A stretch of DNA of 8,292 nucleotides from Planctomycetaceae bacterium. GTDB taxonomy: Bacteria > Planctomycetota > Planctomycetia > Pirellulales > Lacipirellulaceae. This document shows positions 1 to 7,103 of this stretch, one piece after another; within the stretch, counting starts at the first letter, position 1, and each line of letters starts with the position of its first letter. The stretch is from contig PATG01000020.1 in the NCBI GenBank assembly GCA_002713555.1, positions 4,638-12,929 of the forward strand. The letters are read 5' to 3'. The notes under the pieces are model-generated. The model saw nothing but the letters and a program-made list of their open reading frames with translations, made no database searches and was not told the origin of the DNA. The position numbers and the translations under genes are program-made.

Positions 1-1065
1 TACTTCGTGACCCCTACCTGCCAAATCTCGAATCGCATGTGGTACTGTCCCATCACCTTCTAGACTTGAGATGACGAACACGGGACTTCCACGACTAAAT
101 CTCGGTGCGAGTGAATTGGTTACTGCTTGTAGCGGCATATCCCCTTTAGGTGCAACACCAGCAAGGCTGGATAGGACCTTGAAGTACTGCTTGTCACCAC
201 CATCCGCAGGTAGGTAAGACAACTTGTCATCATATACTGCCAACGCCACAGAATCTCTTCGTTTGATGAAATAAGATGCTAAACTCGCGGCGGCGACCGT
301 CCCCATCTCAAGCGGATTTTTTAGAACAGTTCCGATTCGACTGATGTCTCTTGAATCGAGCAAGATGAACACGTCAGTAACTGCATCTCGACACTTTTCA
401 TTGACCATCATTACGCCCGTTCTAGCAAATGCCTTCCAATTGATAATCTTGAACGGATCTCCTGGAACGTATTCTCTGAGAGAATAGAATTCTGAACCTG
501 GACCAGGTGTTCGCAGTGTCATCGCACCTGTGTACATCTTCGGCGTCCGACTTCGAATCATCGCCTCCTCAATTTCGCGAACCTGCGGGAATACAATCAA
601 TCCTGATCGATGGTCGATGTACATCTCCTGACTGAAGAGGTTGAACGTATTTCGATATCGTACTGATACCGGACCAAAGGAATAGTGACCCCTTAGCGGA
701 CAGCGTAGCACGTAACGAATCCGCGTCGTTTCGCCAGGGCCTAGGTTAACACGCATGTAATTGAGACCACTGCGTAATTTCATCTCGTGTGGCACATTGT
801 CAAAGACTTCAAGTTGCTGTGTACGTCGGAACGAACTGTTGGTAATCGCGAGTTCAACGTACAAGTCATCGCCTTTGTACAGGTTATCTGCAGACAATGT
901 GCGAACCACTTCCAGTTGTCCATGTCCTACAACCCACGAATTAATTGCCAAAAACGCAATAAAAAGCAAACCGAGAATCATCAGTTGGAAATTGGCAATC
1001 ATCATGCCAATCAGTACCAATGAAATTCCAGAGGTCAAGAGAAGTGCTGCTTTACGTGTCCACAT
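1..1065 (-). CDS. DUF58 domain protein, vWA-like, membrane-anchored (C-terminus cut by window edge)
   Basis: The open frame runs from ATG at 1065 leftward to the window edge, giving 355 residues with no stop. Residues about 6-41 are hydrophobic and form two closely spaced membrane helices. A beta-rich region follows (about 50-150), then the DUF58 signature at about 190-211: G-S-E-F-Y-S-L-R-E-Y, P-G-D-P and I-N-W-K, followed by A-R at 214-215. After it, V-F-I-L-L-D (232-237) is the first strand of a von Willebrand A-like fold. The metal-site motif that usually follows (DxSxS) reads D-S-R-D-I-S here, so metal binding is doubtful. The start is fixed by a near-perfect Shine-Dalgarno sequence at 1072-1080. 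DUF58 proteins usually accompany MoxR AAA+ ATPases and DUF4350 or DUF4129 membrane proteins. Here a DUF4350 gene lies 14 bases upstream and is almost certainly co-transcribed. The biochemical role of the family is poorly defined; protein-complex assembly at the membrane is inferred. Confidence 0.9.
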   Translation of the reverse strand, partial: MWTRKAALLLTSGISLVLIGMMIANFQLMILGLLFIAFLAINSWVVGHGQLEVVRTLSADNLYKGDDLYVELAITNSSFRRTQQLEVFDNVPHEMKLRSGLNYMRVNLGPGETTRIRYVLRCPLRGHYSFGPVSVRYRNTFNLFSQEMYIDHRSGLIVFPQVREIEEAMIRSRTPKMYTGAMTLRTPGPGSEFYSLREYVPGDPFKIINWKAFARTGVMMVNEKCRDAVTDVFILLDSRDISRIGTVLKNPLEMGTVAAASLASYFIKRRDSVALAVYDDKLSYLPADGGDKQYFKVLSSLAGVAPKGDMPLQAVTNSLAPRFSRGSPVFVISSLEGDGTVPHAIRDLAGRGHEV

Positions 1066-1071
1066 TCCTTG

Positions 1072-1080
1072 TCACCTCCT
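1072..1080 (-). promoter_or_regulatory. Shine-Dalgarno of the DUF58 gene, fused to the upstream stop
   Basis: On the minus strand the sequence reads AGGAGGTGA, complementary to the 3' end of 16S rRNA (core UCACCUCC), and ends six bases before the ATG at 1065. Its first A is the last base of the TAA stop of the upstream gene. This fixes the DUF58 start and suggests translational coupling. Confidence 0.8.
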
Positions 1081-2738
1081 TACTTGCGGCCCCACATCTT
1101 AACTCGCTTGACAACAGCCACAAGTTGCTCTAAACTGTAATTTCGATCTTCAAATACAAATTTGATGAGCACGGGGTCACCAATCATCTTCTGCAATTCA
1201 CGAGCAGGCAAGGCATCAAATTCGTCTCTAGTAAGTGAATTGAGATTCCTCACCCTAGACAATAACACCTGTTTGACTTTGTTGGGTCGCTGATAATATC
1301 CGTAGCGCCTGGCATCTCCAAATCCGTAGTAGATGATACTGAACACATGTCTCCATGGTTCTGGATCAACCTTCTTGATAATCACGGCTTCAAAGGCGAC
1401 GAAGAGAGCCAGGAAGAGGAAGAGCATGGCCATCCAATCATTGGTAAAATAGACGAGAATGTAGTAGATTAAGCTGTAAGTATCACTCAGAGCATTGGAT
1501 TGCTGATGTCTACTTTCATCAAAGATGACTTGTTTGCCTGCTGCAGAAGTCCCGTTTTCATCAGTGGTGTGCATCAGCAGGGCTTCAGCGACAATGTCGA
1601 GAACCCATCTTCGGTTGTCATTATCGGGCATGATATTGCCATTTAACGCTCCGTACATCTCCGTATTCGTGTTCTCCCAATCGTAAATTGCATTCATCAG
1701 AGTTGAACCATCGCTGACAAAGATTGCTCGCCCCATTGGGGTCCCAGGTTCTTCCTCACAGTCCAGCTTTTCGCAGACCTTGATGGCCATTGTGAATGGA
1801 CCTGCTTCATCGCTCTCAATGCCTCCACCTTCGAATCCAACGTCACCTTGGCCATCGTCATTGGTGTCAAGATACGAATCTTGGCTAGAGCTTCCCCAAG
1901 CGTAAGCGTTGTCTGAATTATCTTCTGCTGAATCCTTGTCAAATGCGGAAGGAGTGTTAAGCAAGACATTGTAATTGGTACTGAAATTCCAAAACTGGCC
2001 ACCTTCAGCATTTGTCTCCAAGTGATGTGCACAAAGGCCTGCTTCAGCAACAGTAGGGACAGTCCCATCGGGTGCACCTGGCAATCGGTCAAGACGATCG
2101 ATGACTCCATCATTATCAGCATCAGCAAAACAGGGATGTTTCGAAGAACGATCGATTCCCGTGTAATCATAGGGATTAGATGAGTTCATCCAGACGTACT
2201 CATATCCCAGCTCACGTGCCCAAGCTTCTTCATCGTACAACTGGTGTCCACTGTAACCCAAATCGAACTTGTCTGCAAGACCAGCAGAGTAGCCAAAGTC
2301 ATCCATCACCAACAATGTACCTCCAGAGGCGACGTATTCGATGATTGCATCAATCTCTGTTGTGGTGTATCCCTCGGATTCACTGAATTGTACTACGTCT
2401 GCATCAGCTGTAAATCGGGGCAAAGAAATCGTATCCTGTTCGACACCTGTGACAATGAATACAGTGTCTTCAGGGTTCTCTATTTCTCCCAAAAGAACCG
2501 GACTGGAAATCATACTCGTGGTATCTACGCCCATATCTTTGAGGTCACTCCTGAATGCTGATAAGTCGTCCCAGTCATCATCGTAAGCAGAAAGATGGGG
2601 GTCGCTGGTGACGAGATATGAACTCACGATACTGAGCAGCAGAAGTCCCAACACTGCATAGAAGGCAACCATCAATCCAACGCGTCGCGTTTTGCGCGAC
2701 TTTAGCACAGCATTGATGTCTACTGAGCCAATTTTCAT
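1080..2738 (-). CDS. DUF4350-type membrane protein with large Ca2+-loop ectodomain
   Basis: From ATG 2738 this is 552 residues. An in-frame ATG at 2756 would add six residues, but GGAAGTG lies five bases before the 2738 ATG and no such motif precedes 2756. A basic N-terminus leads into one membrane helix (about 20-44). The next part (about 52-160) resembles DUF4350, a GATase1-like fold, with E-Y-V-A-S-G-G-T-L-L-V near 134-144 and D-D-F-G just after. A second family-like motif, V-I-F-D-E-S-R-H, sits near 404-411. Between them is a large polar insert with two DxDxDGxxD-type loops (about 206-214 and 291-299) and four cysteines (about 203, 236, 322, 327). A second helix (about 433-455) precedes a basic C-tail of about 97 residues, so the bulk is probably extracellular with both ends cytosolic. 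The gene directly precedes DUF58, a usual DUF4350 partner. The family assignment is good; the function is unknown. Confidence 0.82.
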   Translation of the reverse strand: MKIGSVDINAVLKSRKTRRVGLMVAFYAVLGLLLLSIVSSYLVTSDPHLSAYDDDWDDLSAFRSDLKDMGVDTTSMISSPVLLGEIENPEDTVFIVTGVEQDTISLPRFTADADVVQFSESEGYTTTEIDAIIEYVASGGTLLVMDDFGYSAGLADKFDLGYSGHQLYDEEAWARELGYEYVWMNSSNPYDYTGIDRSSKHPCFADADNDGVIDRLDRLPGAPDGTVPTVAEAGLCAHHLETNAEGGQFWNFSTNYNVLLNTPSAFDKDSAEDNSDNAYAWGSSSQDSYLDTNDDGQGDVGFEGGGIESDEAGPFTMAIKVCEKLDCEEEPGTPMGRAIFVSDGSTLMNAIYDWENTNTEMYGALNGNIMPDNDNRRWVLDIVAEALLMHTTDENGTSAAGKQVIFDESRHQQSNALSDTYSLIYYILVYFTNDWMAMLFLFLALFVAFEAVIIKKVDPEPWRHVFSIIYYGFGDARRYGYYQRPNKVKQVLLSRVRNLNSLTRDEFDALPARELQKMIGDPVLIKFVFEDRNYSLEQLVAVVKRVKMWGRK

Positions 2739-2743
2739 GTTGA

Positions 2744-2750
2744 CACTTCC
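2744..2750 (-). promoter_or_regulatory. Shine-Dalgarno-like site deciding the DUF4350 start
   Basis: The minus strand reads GGAAGTG, one mismatch from GGAGGTG, with five bases to the ATG at 2738. The cdc48 gene has the same spacing. No comparable motif precedes the in-frame ATG at 2756, so the shorter start is preferred. Confidence 0.55.
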
Positions 2751-2844
2751 CCACATCCATAGGATGTGCAGCCGCGAGACGCTGAACTAAGCCTTAAGAC
2801 GGTTTGGGGGTGATGGGTGCGTCATTATCAAGCGAAAATCACGA
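2751..2844 (-). promoter_or_regulatory. Intergenic gap between PRC-barrel and DUF4350 genes, possible promoter
   Basis: This is the only sizeable gap in the leftward gene block, so the DUF4350-DUF58 pair could have its own promoter. A weak AT-rich element, TCTTAAGG on the minus strand (about 2792-2799), lies roughly 55-60 bases before the ATG at 2738 and could be a degenerate TATA box with a leader of about 30 bases. A short T-run just after the PRC-barrel stop is too weak to call a terminator. The stretch also holds a C-rich minus-strand tract near 2804-2819. No small gene or RNA was recognised. Confidence 0.3.
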
Positions 2845-3087
2845 CTAACGGGTCAAACGTATATCTTCATCGATGCTTGCAACATCTTCGGTTGGAATGA
2901 CCAAATGGTCGCCAAATGTAGACCATGGTAGCAGACTAGGGTCGAGTCCGTGATCTAAATCCAACAAAAAACCGAGAACTTCTCCACCAATATCATCAAT
3001 GAATAGATCGACAATGGTTCCCAACAAATCCCCGCGACTGTCTACCACTCTCCTGCCAGATAACTCTGTGGAGAAGGCGGCGGGCAT
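2845..3087 (-). CDS. PRC-barrel domain protein (80 aa)
   Basis: The protein is 80 residues, essentially one PRC-barrel: S-G-R-R-V-V-D-S-R-G-D-L-L-G-T-I-V-D at about 10-27, then the second strand pair G-G-E-V-L-G-F-L-L-D (34-43), and a last hydrophobic strand H-L-V-I-P (about 61-65) before D-V-A-S-I-D-E-D. It has no signal peptide or membrane helix, so it is cytosolic. The ATG at 3087 follows GAGGTGAT, which overlaps the cdc48 stop codon; only nine bases separate the genes, so co-transcription and translational coupling with cdc48 are very likely. PRC-barrels are small beta-barrels used for protein binding in RNA processing and photosynthetic reaction centres; in haloarchaea, PRC-barrel proteins (CdpB) work in cell division with SepF/FtsZ. 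Whether this one acts in division, as a Cdc48 adaptor, or elsewhere cannot be told from sequence alone. Confidence 0.85.
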   Translation of the reverse strand: MPAAFSTELSGRRVVDSRGDLLGTIVDLFIDDIGGEVLGFLLDLDHGLDPSLLPWSTFGDHLVIPTEDVASIDEDIRLTR

Positions 3088-3090
3088 TGG

Positions 3091-3098
3091 ATCACCTC
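3091..3098 (-). promoter_or_regulatory. Shine-Dalgarno of the PRC-barrel gene, fused to the cdc48 stop
   Basis: The minus strand reads TGAGGTGAT at 3099-3091. The first three bases are the cdc48 stop codon and GAGGTGAT is the ribosome-binding site, ending three bases before the ATG at 3087. Ribosomes ending on cdc48 would sit on the next initiation site. Confidence 0.75.
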
Positions 3099-5322
3099 AC
3101 ACGCTCTCGATACCCATCAAAGTATCCGATTTCCGTCGGATACTTTCGAGTCCACTGGTCAACTTGGCTTCCAACTTTGAATAGTATTCGATCATGTCTG
3201 GAGTAATGGTTGGGCGGACTCGATCAATTGCTTGTTCGAAGTGTTTTTTCGATACAGATTTCTTCTCAGCACGCATAGCAATGAGTGCGGCTTCTCTACA
3301 GACTGCCTCAACATCAGCGCCAGTGAAGTTCTGCATTTTATCTGCTAAACTATCCAAATTGAACTTGCCCAAGGGCATGTTACGGGCGTGAATTTGGATG
3401 ATTTTCTTAAGGCTGGAGTGGTCGGGTGGGGGGATGTGCATGACACGCTCAAATCGTCCACTTCGCAAGAGTGCAGGATCAATCATTTCTGGCCGATTGG
3501 TCGCCGCAATCACGATCACTCCTTCCATCGATTCAACACCATCCATACTCGAAAGCATTTGGTTGACCACTCGATTGGAGACATCGCTTCCTTCACCGGA
3601 GTTTGCAGTTCGTGCACCTGCAATCGATTCAAATTCATCCAAGAAGATAATGCTTGGACTCGCCTGTTTTGCCTTCTTGAACACTTCACGGACGGCTTTT
3701 TCAGATTCACCTACCCACTTGGAAATCAATTCTGGTCCTTTGACGGTGATGAAATTTGCCTTGGCTTCATTCGCAATCGCCTTTGCGATGAGAGTCTTAC
3801 CTGTGCCAGGGGCGCCGAATAGTACAATGCCACGAGGTGGTTTAATTCCGAAGTGTTCGAATCTATCGGGCATTGTCAATGGCCACTCTACACTCTCTTT
3901 GAGTCGCTCCTTGACTTCTTCCAAACCCCCGACATCTTCCCATGATACCTCAGGGACTTCGACGTAGATTTCTCGAAGTGCACTGGGTTCAATATCCCGA
4001 ATTGCGAGCTTGAAGTCACTCATCTGAACTTCCATCTTTTCGAGTACTTCGGGTGGAATTTCATCTTGGTCCAAATCAATCTCAGGAAGATAGCGACGAA
4101 GTGCCTTCATTGCAGCCTCACGGGTCAGGCTCATGATATCTGCACCAACGAATCCGTACGAGTTTTCCAAAATCCAGTCCATGTCAAAATCATCTGAAAT
4201 TGGCATCCCTCGCGTGTGAATGTTGACGATCTCTCGGCGACCATTCTTATCAGGTACACCGATTTCCAATTCACGGTCAAAACGACCCGGTCGCCTCAAG
4301 GCCTGGTCGATGGCATCAGGGCGATTTGTAGCACCAATGACAACGACATTATCCCTACCTTGCATTCCATCCATCAACGTCAGGAGTTGTGCTACGACAC
4401 GGCGCTCAACTTCGCCAGAAACATCTTCACGTTTGGGTGCTATTGAATCTAACTCGTCGACGAAAATGATGGCAGGTGCGTTTGAGGCGGCTTCATCAAA
4501 TATTTCTCGTAGTTGTTTTTCCGATTCCCCATAGTATTTCGAAATAATTTCAGGCCCATTGATACTGGTAAAATGTGCATTTGTTTCATTGGCTACGGCC
4601 TTGGCGATCATCGTCTTACCTGTGCCGGGGGGGCCATGTAGGAGAACGCCCTTAGGCGGGTCGATTCCGAGTCGTCGGAAAAGAATGGGGTGCTTGAGCG
4701 GCAATTCAATCATTTCTCGAACTTTGAGTAGTTGATCGCCTAGTCCTCCGATGTCCTCATACATGATCGACGAGACTTCTCCAGGTTCATCCTCCTCAAC
4801 CATTTCTTCTTTGATGACGATCTCAGTATCTGGTAATACTCGCACAATCCCCTTGGGTTTGGTCGAGACAATGGCAAATGGCAATGCTTCAGCAAAGAGA
4901 GTCATCCCTGGTATGAAAATACGGTCACCTGCAACCACAGGACGCTTGTTTAGTCCTCGTCGAGCAAACCCTTCAATCCCTGAACCAAATTTGACCTTCT
5001 GCTGCTTCGCCATAACGGGACTCAGTACGAGTCGCTCACACTCCTTTGTTTCGACCTTCTTGATTGTGACTCGATCACCGAGACTTACACCCGCATTTTT
5101 ACGGATGATTCCATCGATACGGATGACACCAAGGTTGGCATCTTCGGGCCTGCATCTCCATACAATAGCGGCGGTATTGCGCTCACCTGCGATTTCGATG
5201 ACGTCTCCGGGTTTCAACCCCAAATCGTTGTCAAAGGGTACTCTGGCTCGGCCATGACCTACATCGCTTGGAATCGCCTTTGCAACGCGCAGAGAGAGAG
5301 TTTTTTCTTCATCGTCAGTCAT
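3097..5322 (-). CDS. cdc48: Cdc48/VAT-type AAA+ ATPase (archaeal p97/VCP homologue)
   Basis: This 741-residue protein is near the usual archaeal VAT length (about 745). It is a hexameric, cytosolic, ATP-driven unfoldase that threads proteins through its central pore. The N domain (about 1-180) has the double-psi barrel and CDC48_2 subdomains. D1 has Walker A G-P-P-G-T-G-K-T at 230-237, Walker B I-I-F-V-D-E-L-D at 285-292, pore aromatics Y263-Y264, sensor-1 N333 and arginine fingers R344/R347. D2 has Walker A G-A-P-G-T-G-K-T at 503-510, pore W536, Walker B I-I-F-L-D-E-F-E at 558-565 and the arginine-finger segment R-S-G-R-F-E-R near 620. Both ATPase sites look intact. An in-frame ATG 51 codons upstream (5475) is rejected: GAGGTG lies five bases before the 5322 ATG, homology begins there, and the extension would enter the divergent aldehyde dehydrogenase gene. 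Oddities are D-E-F-E and R-S-G-R-F-E in D2 and a C-terminus ending G-I-E-S-V with no HbYX motif. It is the first gene of the leftward block and is followed by a PRC-barrel gene. Confidence 0.97.
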   Translation of the reverse strand: MTDDEEKTLSLRVAKAIPSDVGHGRARVPFDNDLGLKPGDVIEIAGERNTAAIVWRCRPEDANLGVIRIDGIIRKNAGVSLGDRVTIKKVETKECERLVLSPVMAKQQKVKFGSGIEGFARRGLNKRPVVAGDRIFIPGMTLFAEALPFAIVSTKPKGIVRVLPDTEIVIKEEMVEEDEPGEVSSIMYEDIGGLGDQLLKVREMIELPLKHPILFRRLGIDPPKGVLLHGPPGTGKTMIAKAVANETNAHFTSINGPEIISKYYGESEKQLREIFDEAASNAPAIIFVDELDSIAPKREDVSGEVERRVVAQLLTLMDGMQGRDNVVVIGATNRPDAIDQALRRPGRFDRELEIGVPDKNGRREIVNIHTRGMPISDDFDMDWILENSYGFVGADIMSLTREAAMKALRRYLPEIDLDQDEIPPEVLEKMEVQMSDFKLAIRDIEPSALREIYVEVPEVSWEDVGGLEEVKERLKESVEWPLTMPDRFEHFGIKPPRGIVLFGAPGTGKTLIAKAIANEAKANFITVKGPELISKWVGESEKAVREVFKKAKQASPSIIFLDEFESIAGARTANSGEGSDVSNRVVNQMLSSMDGVESMEGVIVIAATNRPEMIDPALLRSGRFERVMHIPPPDHSSLKKIIQIHARNMPLGKFNLDSLADKMQNFTGADVEAVCREAALIAMRAEKKSVSKKHFEQAIDRVRPTITPDMIEYYSKLEAKLTSGLESIRRKSDTLMGIESV

Positions 5323-5466
5323 AGTGCCACCTCGACAGCAATACGAGGAGATAACGCCGACTCCTAAAGCCTTGACGAAATTGTTTCTCCTAATCTCTCG
5401 GTCTGGATAGTTTGATTCTACCGCCGAGAGGCGAGCATTGATGATGGGGTTGTCACTCGACGGGCT
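5323..5466. promoter_or_regulatory. Divergent promoter region between cdc48 and the aldehyde dehydrogenase gene
   Basis: The 144 bases separate two back-to-back genes and must hold both promoters. For cdc48, a weak TATA-like CTTTAGG on the minus strand (5370-5364) lies about 45 bases before the ATG, allowing a leader of about 20 bases that includes the Shine-Dalgarno site. For the rightward gene, an AT-rich patch at about 5408-5420 is the best candidate. Neither matches the archaeal TATA consensus well. The presence of promoters is inferred from gene orientation; the exact elements are uncertain. Confidence 0.4.
5327..5333 (-). promoter_or_regulatory. Shine-Dalgarno of cdc48
   Basis: The minus strand reads GAGGTGG, with five bases between GAGGTG and the ATG at 5322. 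This is the main reason to place the cdc48 start here rather than at the upstream in-frame ATG at 5475. Confidence 0.7.
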
Positions 5467-7095
5467 ATGGCGCATGTTCTCTCAACCGGTTTGGAATTTC
5501 TAGACCAAAGCAATCCGAATGGCAACCCCTGTGTGAAGGGATACAATATCATCAATGGTGAACTGAAATCGTCTAGTGACGGCTCGACTTTCAAGTCAAC
5601 GAATCCTGCTTGGCTCGATGATTGTCTTGGTGAATTTCCTCTATCGACGGAATCCGATGTTCACGACGCGCTCAAGGCCGCTAGAGAAGCCTTCACGAAT
5701 TGGGCGGCAACTCCTGCCCCTACACGTGGACAAATCATAGGCAATATGGGTCGTCTACTGATGCAACACAAAGACGACTTGGTCCGATTACAAGCTCGAG
5801 AGATCGGTAAGACGTTGAAGGAATGCGGTGGTGAAATCCAAGAAGCAATTGATACCTGTTTGTTCTTCCAATCAGAAGGCCGTCGTCTGTACGGGCAAAC
5901 CGTGAACTCAGAATTGCCGGACAAGGAATTATTCACCTATCGCAGGCCTTTAGGCGTCTGTGGGATCATCAATGCCTGTAATTTTCCATCTGCAGTACCA
6001 TTCTGGAAGATGATTCCAGCAATCATGTGTGGGAATACCTGTGTGTGGAAATCTCCACAAGATTCGCCCCTACTCTCTTTTGCTCTTGCGCGAATCATGC
6101 ATGAGTCTGGATTGCCCAATGGTGTAATCAATCTCATTCATGGCAAAGGCAGTGGTGCAGGACAGCATTTGGTCGATGCAGTTGACAAGGGCATGGTCAA
6201 CAAAATCTCGTTTACTGGAAGTACAGCTGTTGGAAAGATGATTGGAGAAGTCTGCGGTCGGAACTTGGTCTCTGCAAGCCTTGAGTTGGGCGGCAAGAAC
6301 CCCTTGGTCATCATGCCCAGTGCAAATCTCGACAATGCTGTTGAGGGCGCCTATTGGGCAGGGTTTGGAACCGCAGGTCAGCGTTGTACCAGCCTAGGTA
6401 ACCTGATTATTCACGAAGATATCTATGATGTATTCATGTCTAAACTGATGACCAAGGTCGAGAGTACTGCAATTGGAGACTCCTTGAGAAATGATGGTGT
6501 ATTGTACGGATCAATGTTGTCCGAAAAGTACGCAGTAGATTTTCTCAAAGGTGTTGAAATGTGTGAGTCAAGTGGCGCCACTAAACTGTTTGGAAAGGGC
6601 CGAATCACTAATGAAAACAAGCCTTCAGGGTTCCTTGGCGATGCCGCAGAGGGCGTATACATGTGGCCGCATGTATTCGTCGATGTAACCGAAGACATGC
6701 AATGTTTCCATGAGGAGATTTTTGGCCCTGCAATTACCGTGGCCAAAGCCAAGGATTTCGATCATGCGCTTCATCTTGCCAATGCTTCACCTTATGGCTT
6801 GTCAAGTGCGATTTACACCAATGATCGTCTCGAAGCATACCGATTCAAGACCGGAATCAAAGCTGGAATGACGGGAATCAACAACTCGACCACCGGTGCC
6901 GAAGCTCACCTCCCATTCGGTGGAGTGAAGGGTTCCGGTAATGGTACCAGAGAATCTGGAATTTGGGTGATTGAGGCCTACTCTTATTGGCATGCAGTCA
7001 ATGATGAATTGAGTGGAAAACTACAGTTGGCACAGATGGATGTCGATGAGATTGAAATCGAAGAAGCTGAAGTTGATTGGGGTACGTTGGCCTGA
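5467..7095 (+). CDS. NAD(P)+-dependent aldehyde dehydrogenase, ALDH7-like
   Basis: This 542-residue cytosolic enzyme oxidises an aldehyde, probably a semialdehyde, to the acid with NAD(P)+. All key ALDH motifs are present: N172 in N-A-C-N-F-P, nucleotide-site K195 in W-K-S-P, F-T-G-S-T (249-253), general base E273 in L-E-L-G-G-K-N-P, nucleophile C307 in T-A-G-Q-R-C-T, and E417 in E-E-I-F-G-P. The T-A-G-Q-R-C-T motif and the late [13 protein letters not shown] segment (476-488) resemble ALDH7 (alpha-aminoadipic semialdehyde dehydrogenase) and related uncharacterised microbial groups; the substrate cannot be assigned. The usual ALDH end near 515 is followed by an acidic tail, with eight Asp/Glu in 525-537. 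The start is firm because an in-frame TGA at 5413 has no ATG, GTG or TTG between it and 5467. No Shine-Dalgarno precedes the start. A membrane-protein gene follows eight bases after the stop, so the two are likely co-transcribed. Confidence 0.93.
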   Translation: MAHVLSTGLEFLDQSNPNGNPCVKGYNIINGELKSSSDGSTFKSTNPAWLDDCLGEFPLSTESDVHDALKAAREAFTNWAATPAPTRGQIIGNMGRLLMQHKDDLVRLQAREIGKTLKECGGEIQEAIDTCLFFQSEGRRLYGQTVNSELPDKELFTYRRPLGVCGIINACNFPSAVPFWKMIPAIMCGNTCVWKSPQDSPLLSFALARIMHESGLPNGVINLIHGKGSGAGQHLVDAVDKGMVNKISFTGSTAVGKMIGEVCGRNLVSASLELGGKNPLVIMPSANLDNAVEGAYWAGFGTAGQRCTSLGNLIIHEDIYDVFMSKLMTKVESTAIGDSLRNDGVLYGSMLSEKYAVDFLKGVEMCESSGATKLFGKGRITNENKPSGFLGDAAEGVYMWPHVFVDVTEDMQCFHEEIFGPAITVAKAKDFDHALHLANASPYGLSSAIYTNDRLEAYRFKTGIKAGMTGINNSTTGAEAHLPFGGVKGSGNGTRESGIWVIEAYSYWHAVNDELSGKLQLAQMDVDEIEIEEAEVDWGTLA

Positions 7096-7100
7096 GGGAT
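7094..7100 (+). promoter_or_regulatory. Shine-Dalgarno of the five-helix membrane protein, fused to the ALDH stop
   Basis: The sequence TGAGGGAT contains the aldehyde dehydrogenase stop (7093-7095) and a GAGGGAT ribosome-binding site with one mismatch to GAGGTGAT, three bases before the ATG at 7104. It supports that ATG over a TTG at 7077 inside the preceding gene. Confidence 0.55.
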
Positions 7101-7103
7101 TTA

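Noticed and set aside
761..1102. Plus-strand open frame opposite the start of the DUF58 gene
   Set aside because: The minus-strand frame has a near-perfect ribosome-binding site and DUF58 motifs; this frame has no recognisable content.
2739..2756. Alternative ATG at 2756 for the DUF4350 gene
   Set aside because: No ribosome-binding motif precedes it, whereas GGAAGTG lies five bases before the ATG at 2738. It remains possible but adds only six residues.
2804..2819. G-rich tract in the gap upstream of the DUF4350 gene as a G-quadruplex or terminator
   Set aside because: It has too few regularly spaced G-runs and no T-run typical of archaeal termination.
3398..3967. Plus-strand open frame of 189 codons opposite cdc48
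   Set aside because: It is antisense to the strongly conserved D2 coding region, and its translation shows no domain.
4751..5257. Plus-strand open frame of 168 codons opposite the Cdc48 N domain
   Set aside because: It is antisense to conserved coding sequence and Ser/Arg-rich in the manner of a shadow frame.
5323..5475. A 51-residue N-terminal extension of cdc48 from an in-frame ATG at 5475
   Set aside because: It would overlap the start of the divergent ALDH gene, has no similarity to Cdc48, and a good ribosome-binding site precedes the internal ATG at 5322.
7077..7103. TTG start at 7077 for the five-helix membrane protein
   Set aside because: It overlaps the ALDH coding region and lacks a ribosome-binding site; the ATG at 7104 has one.
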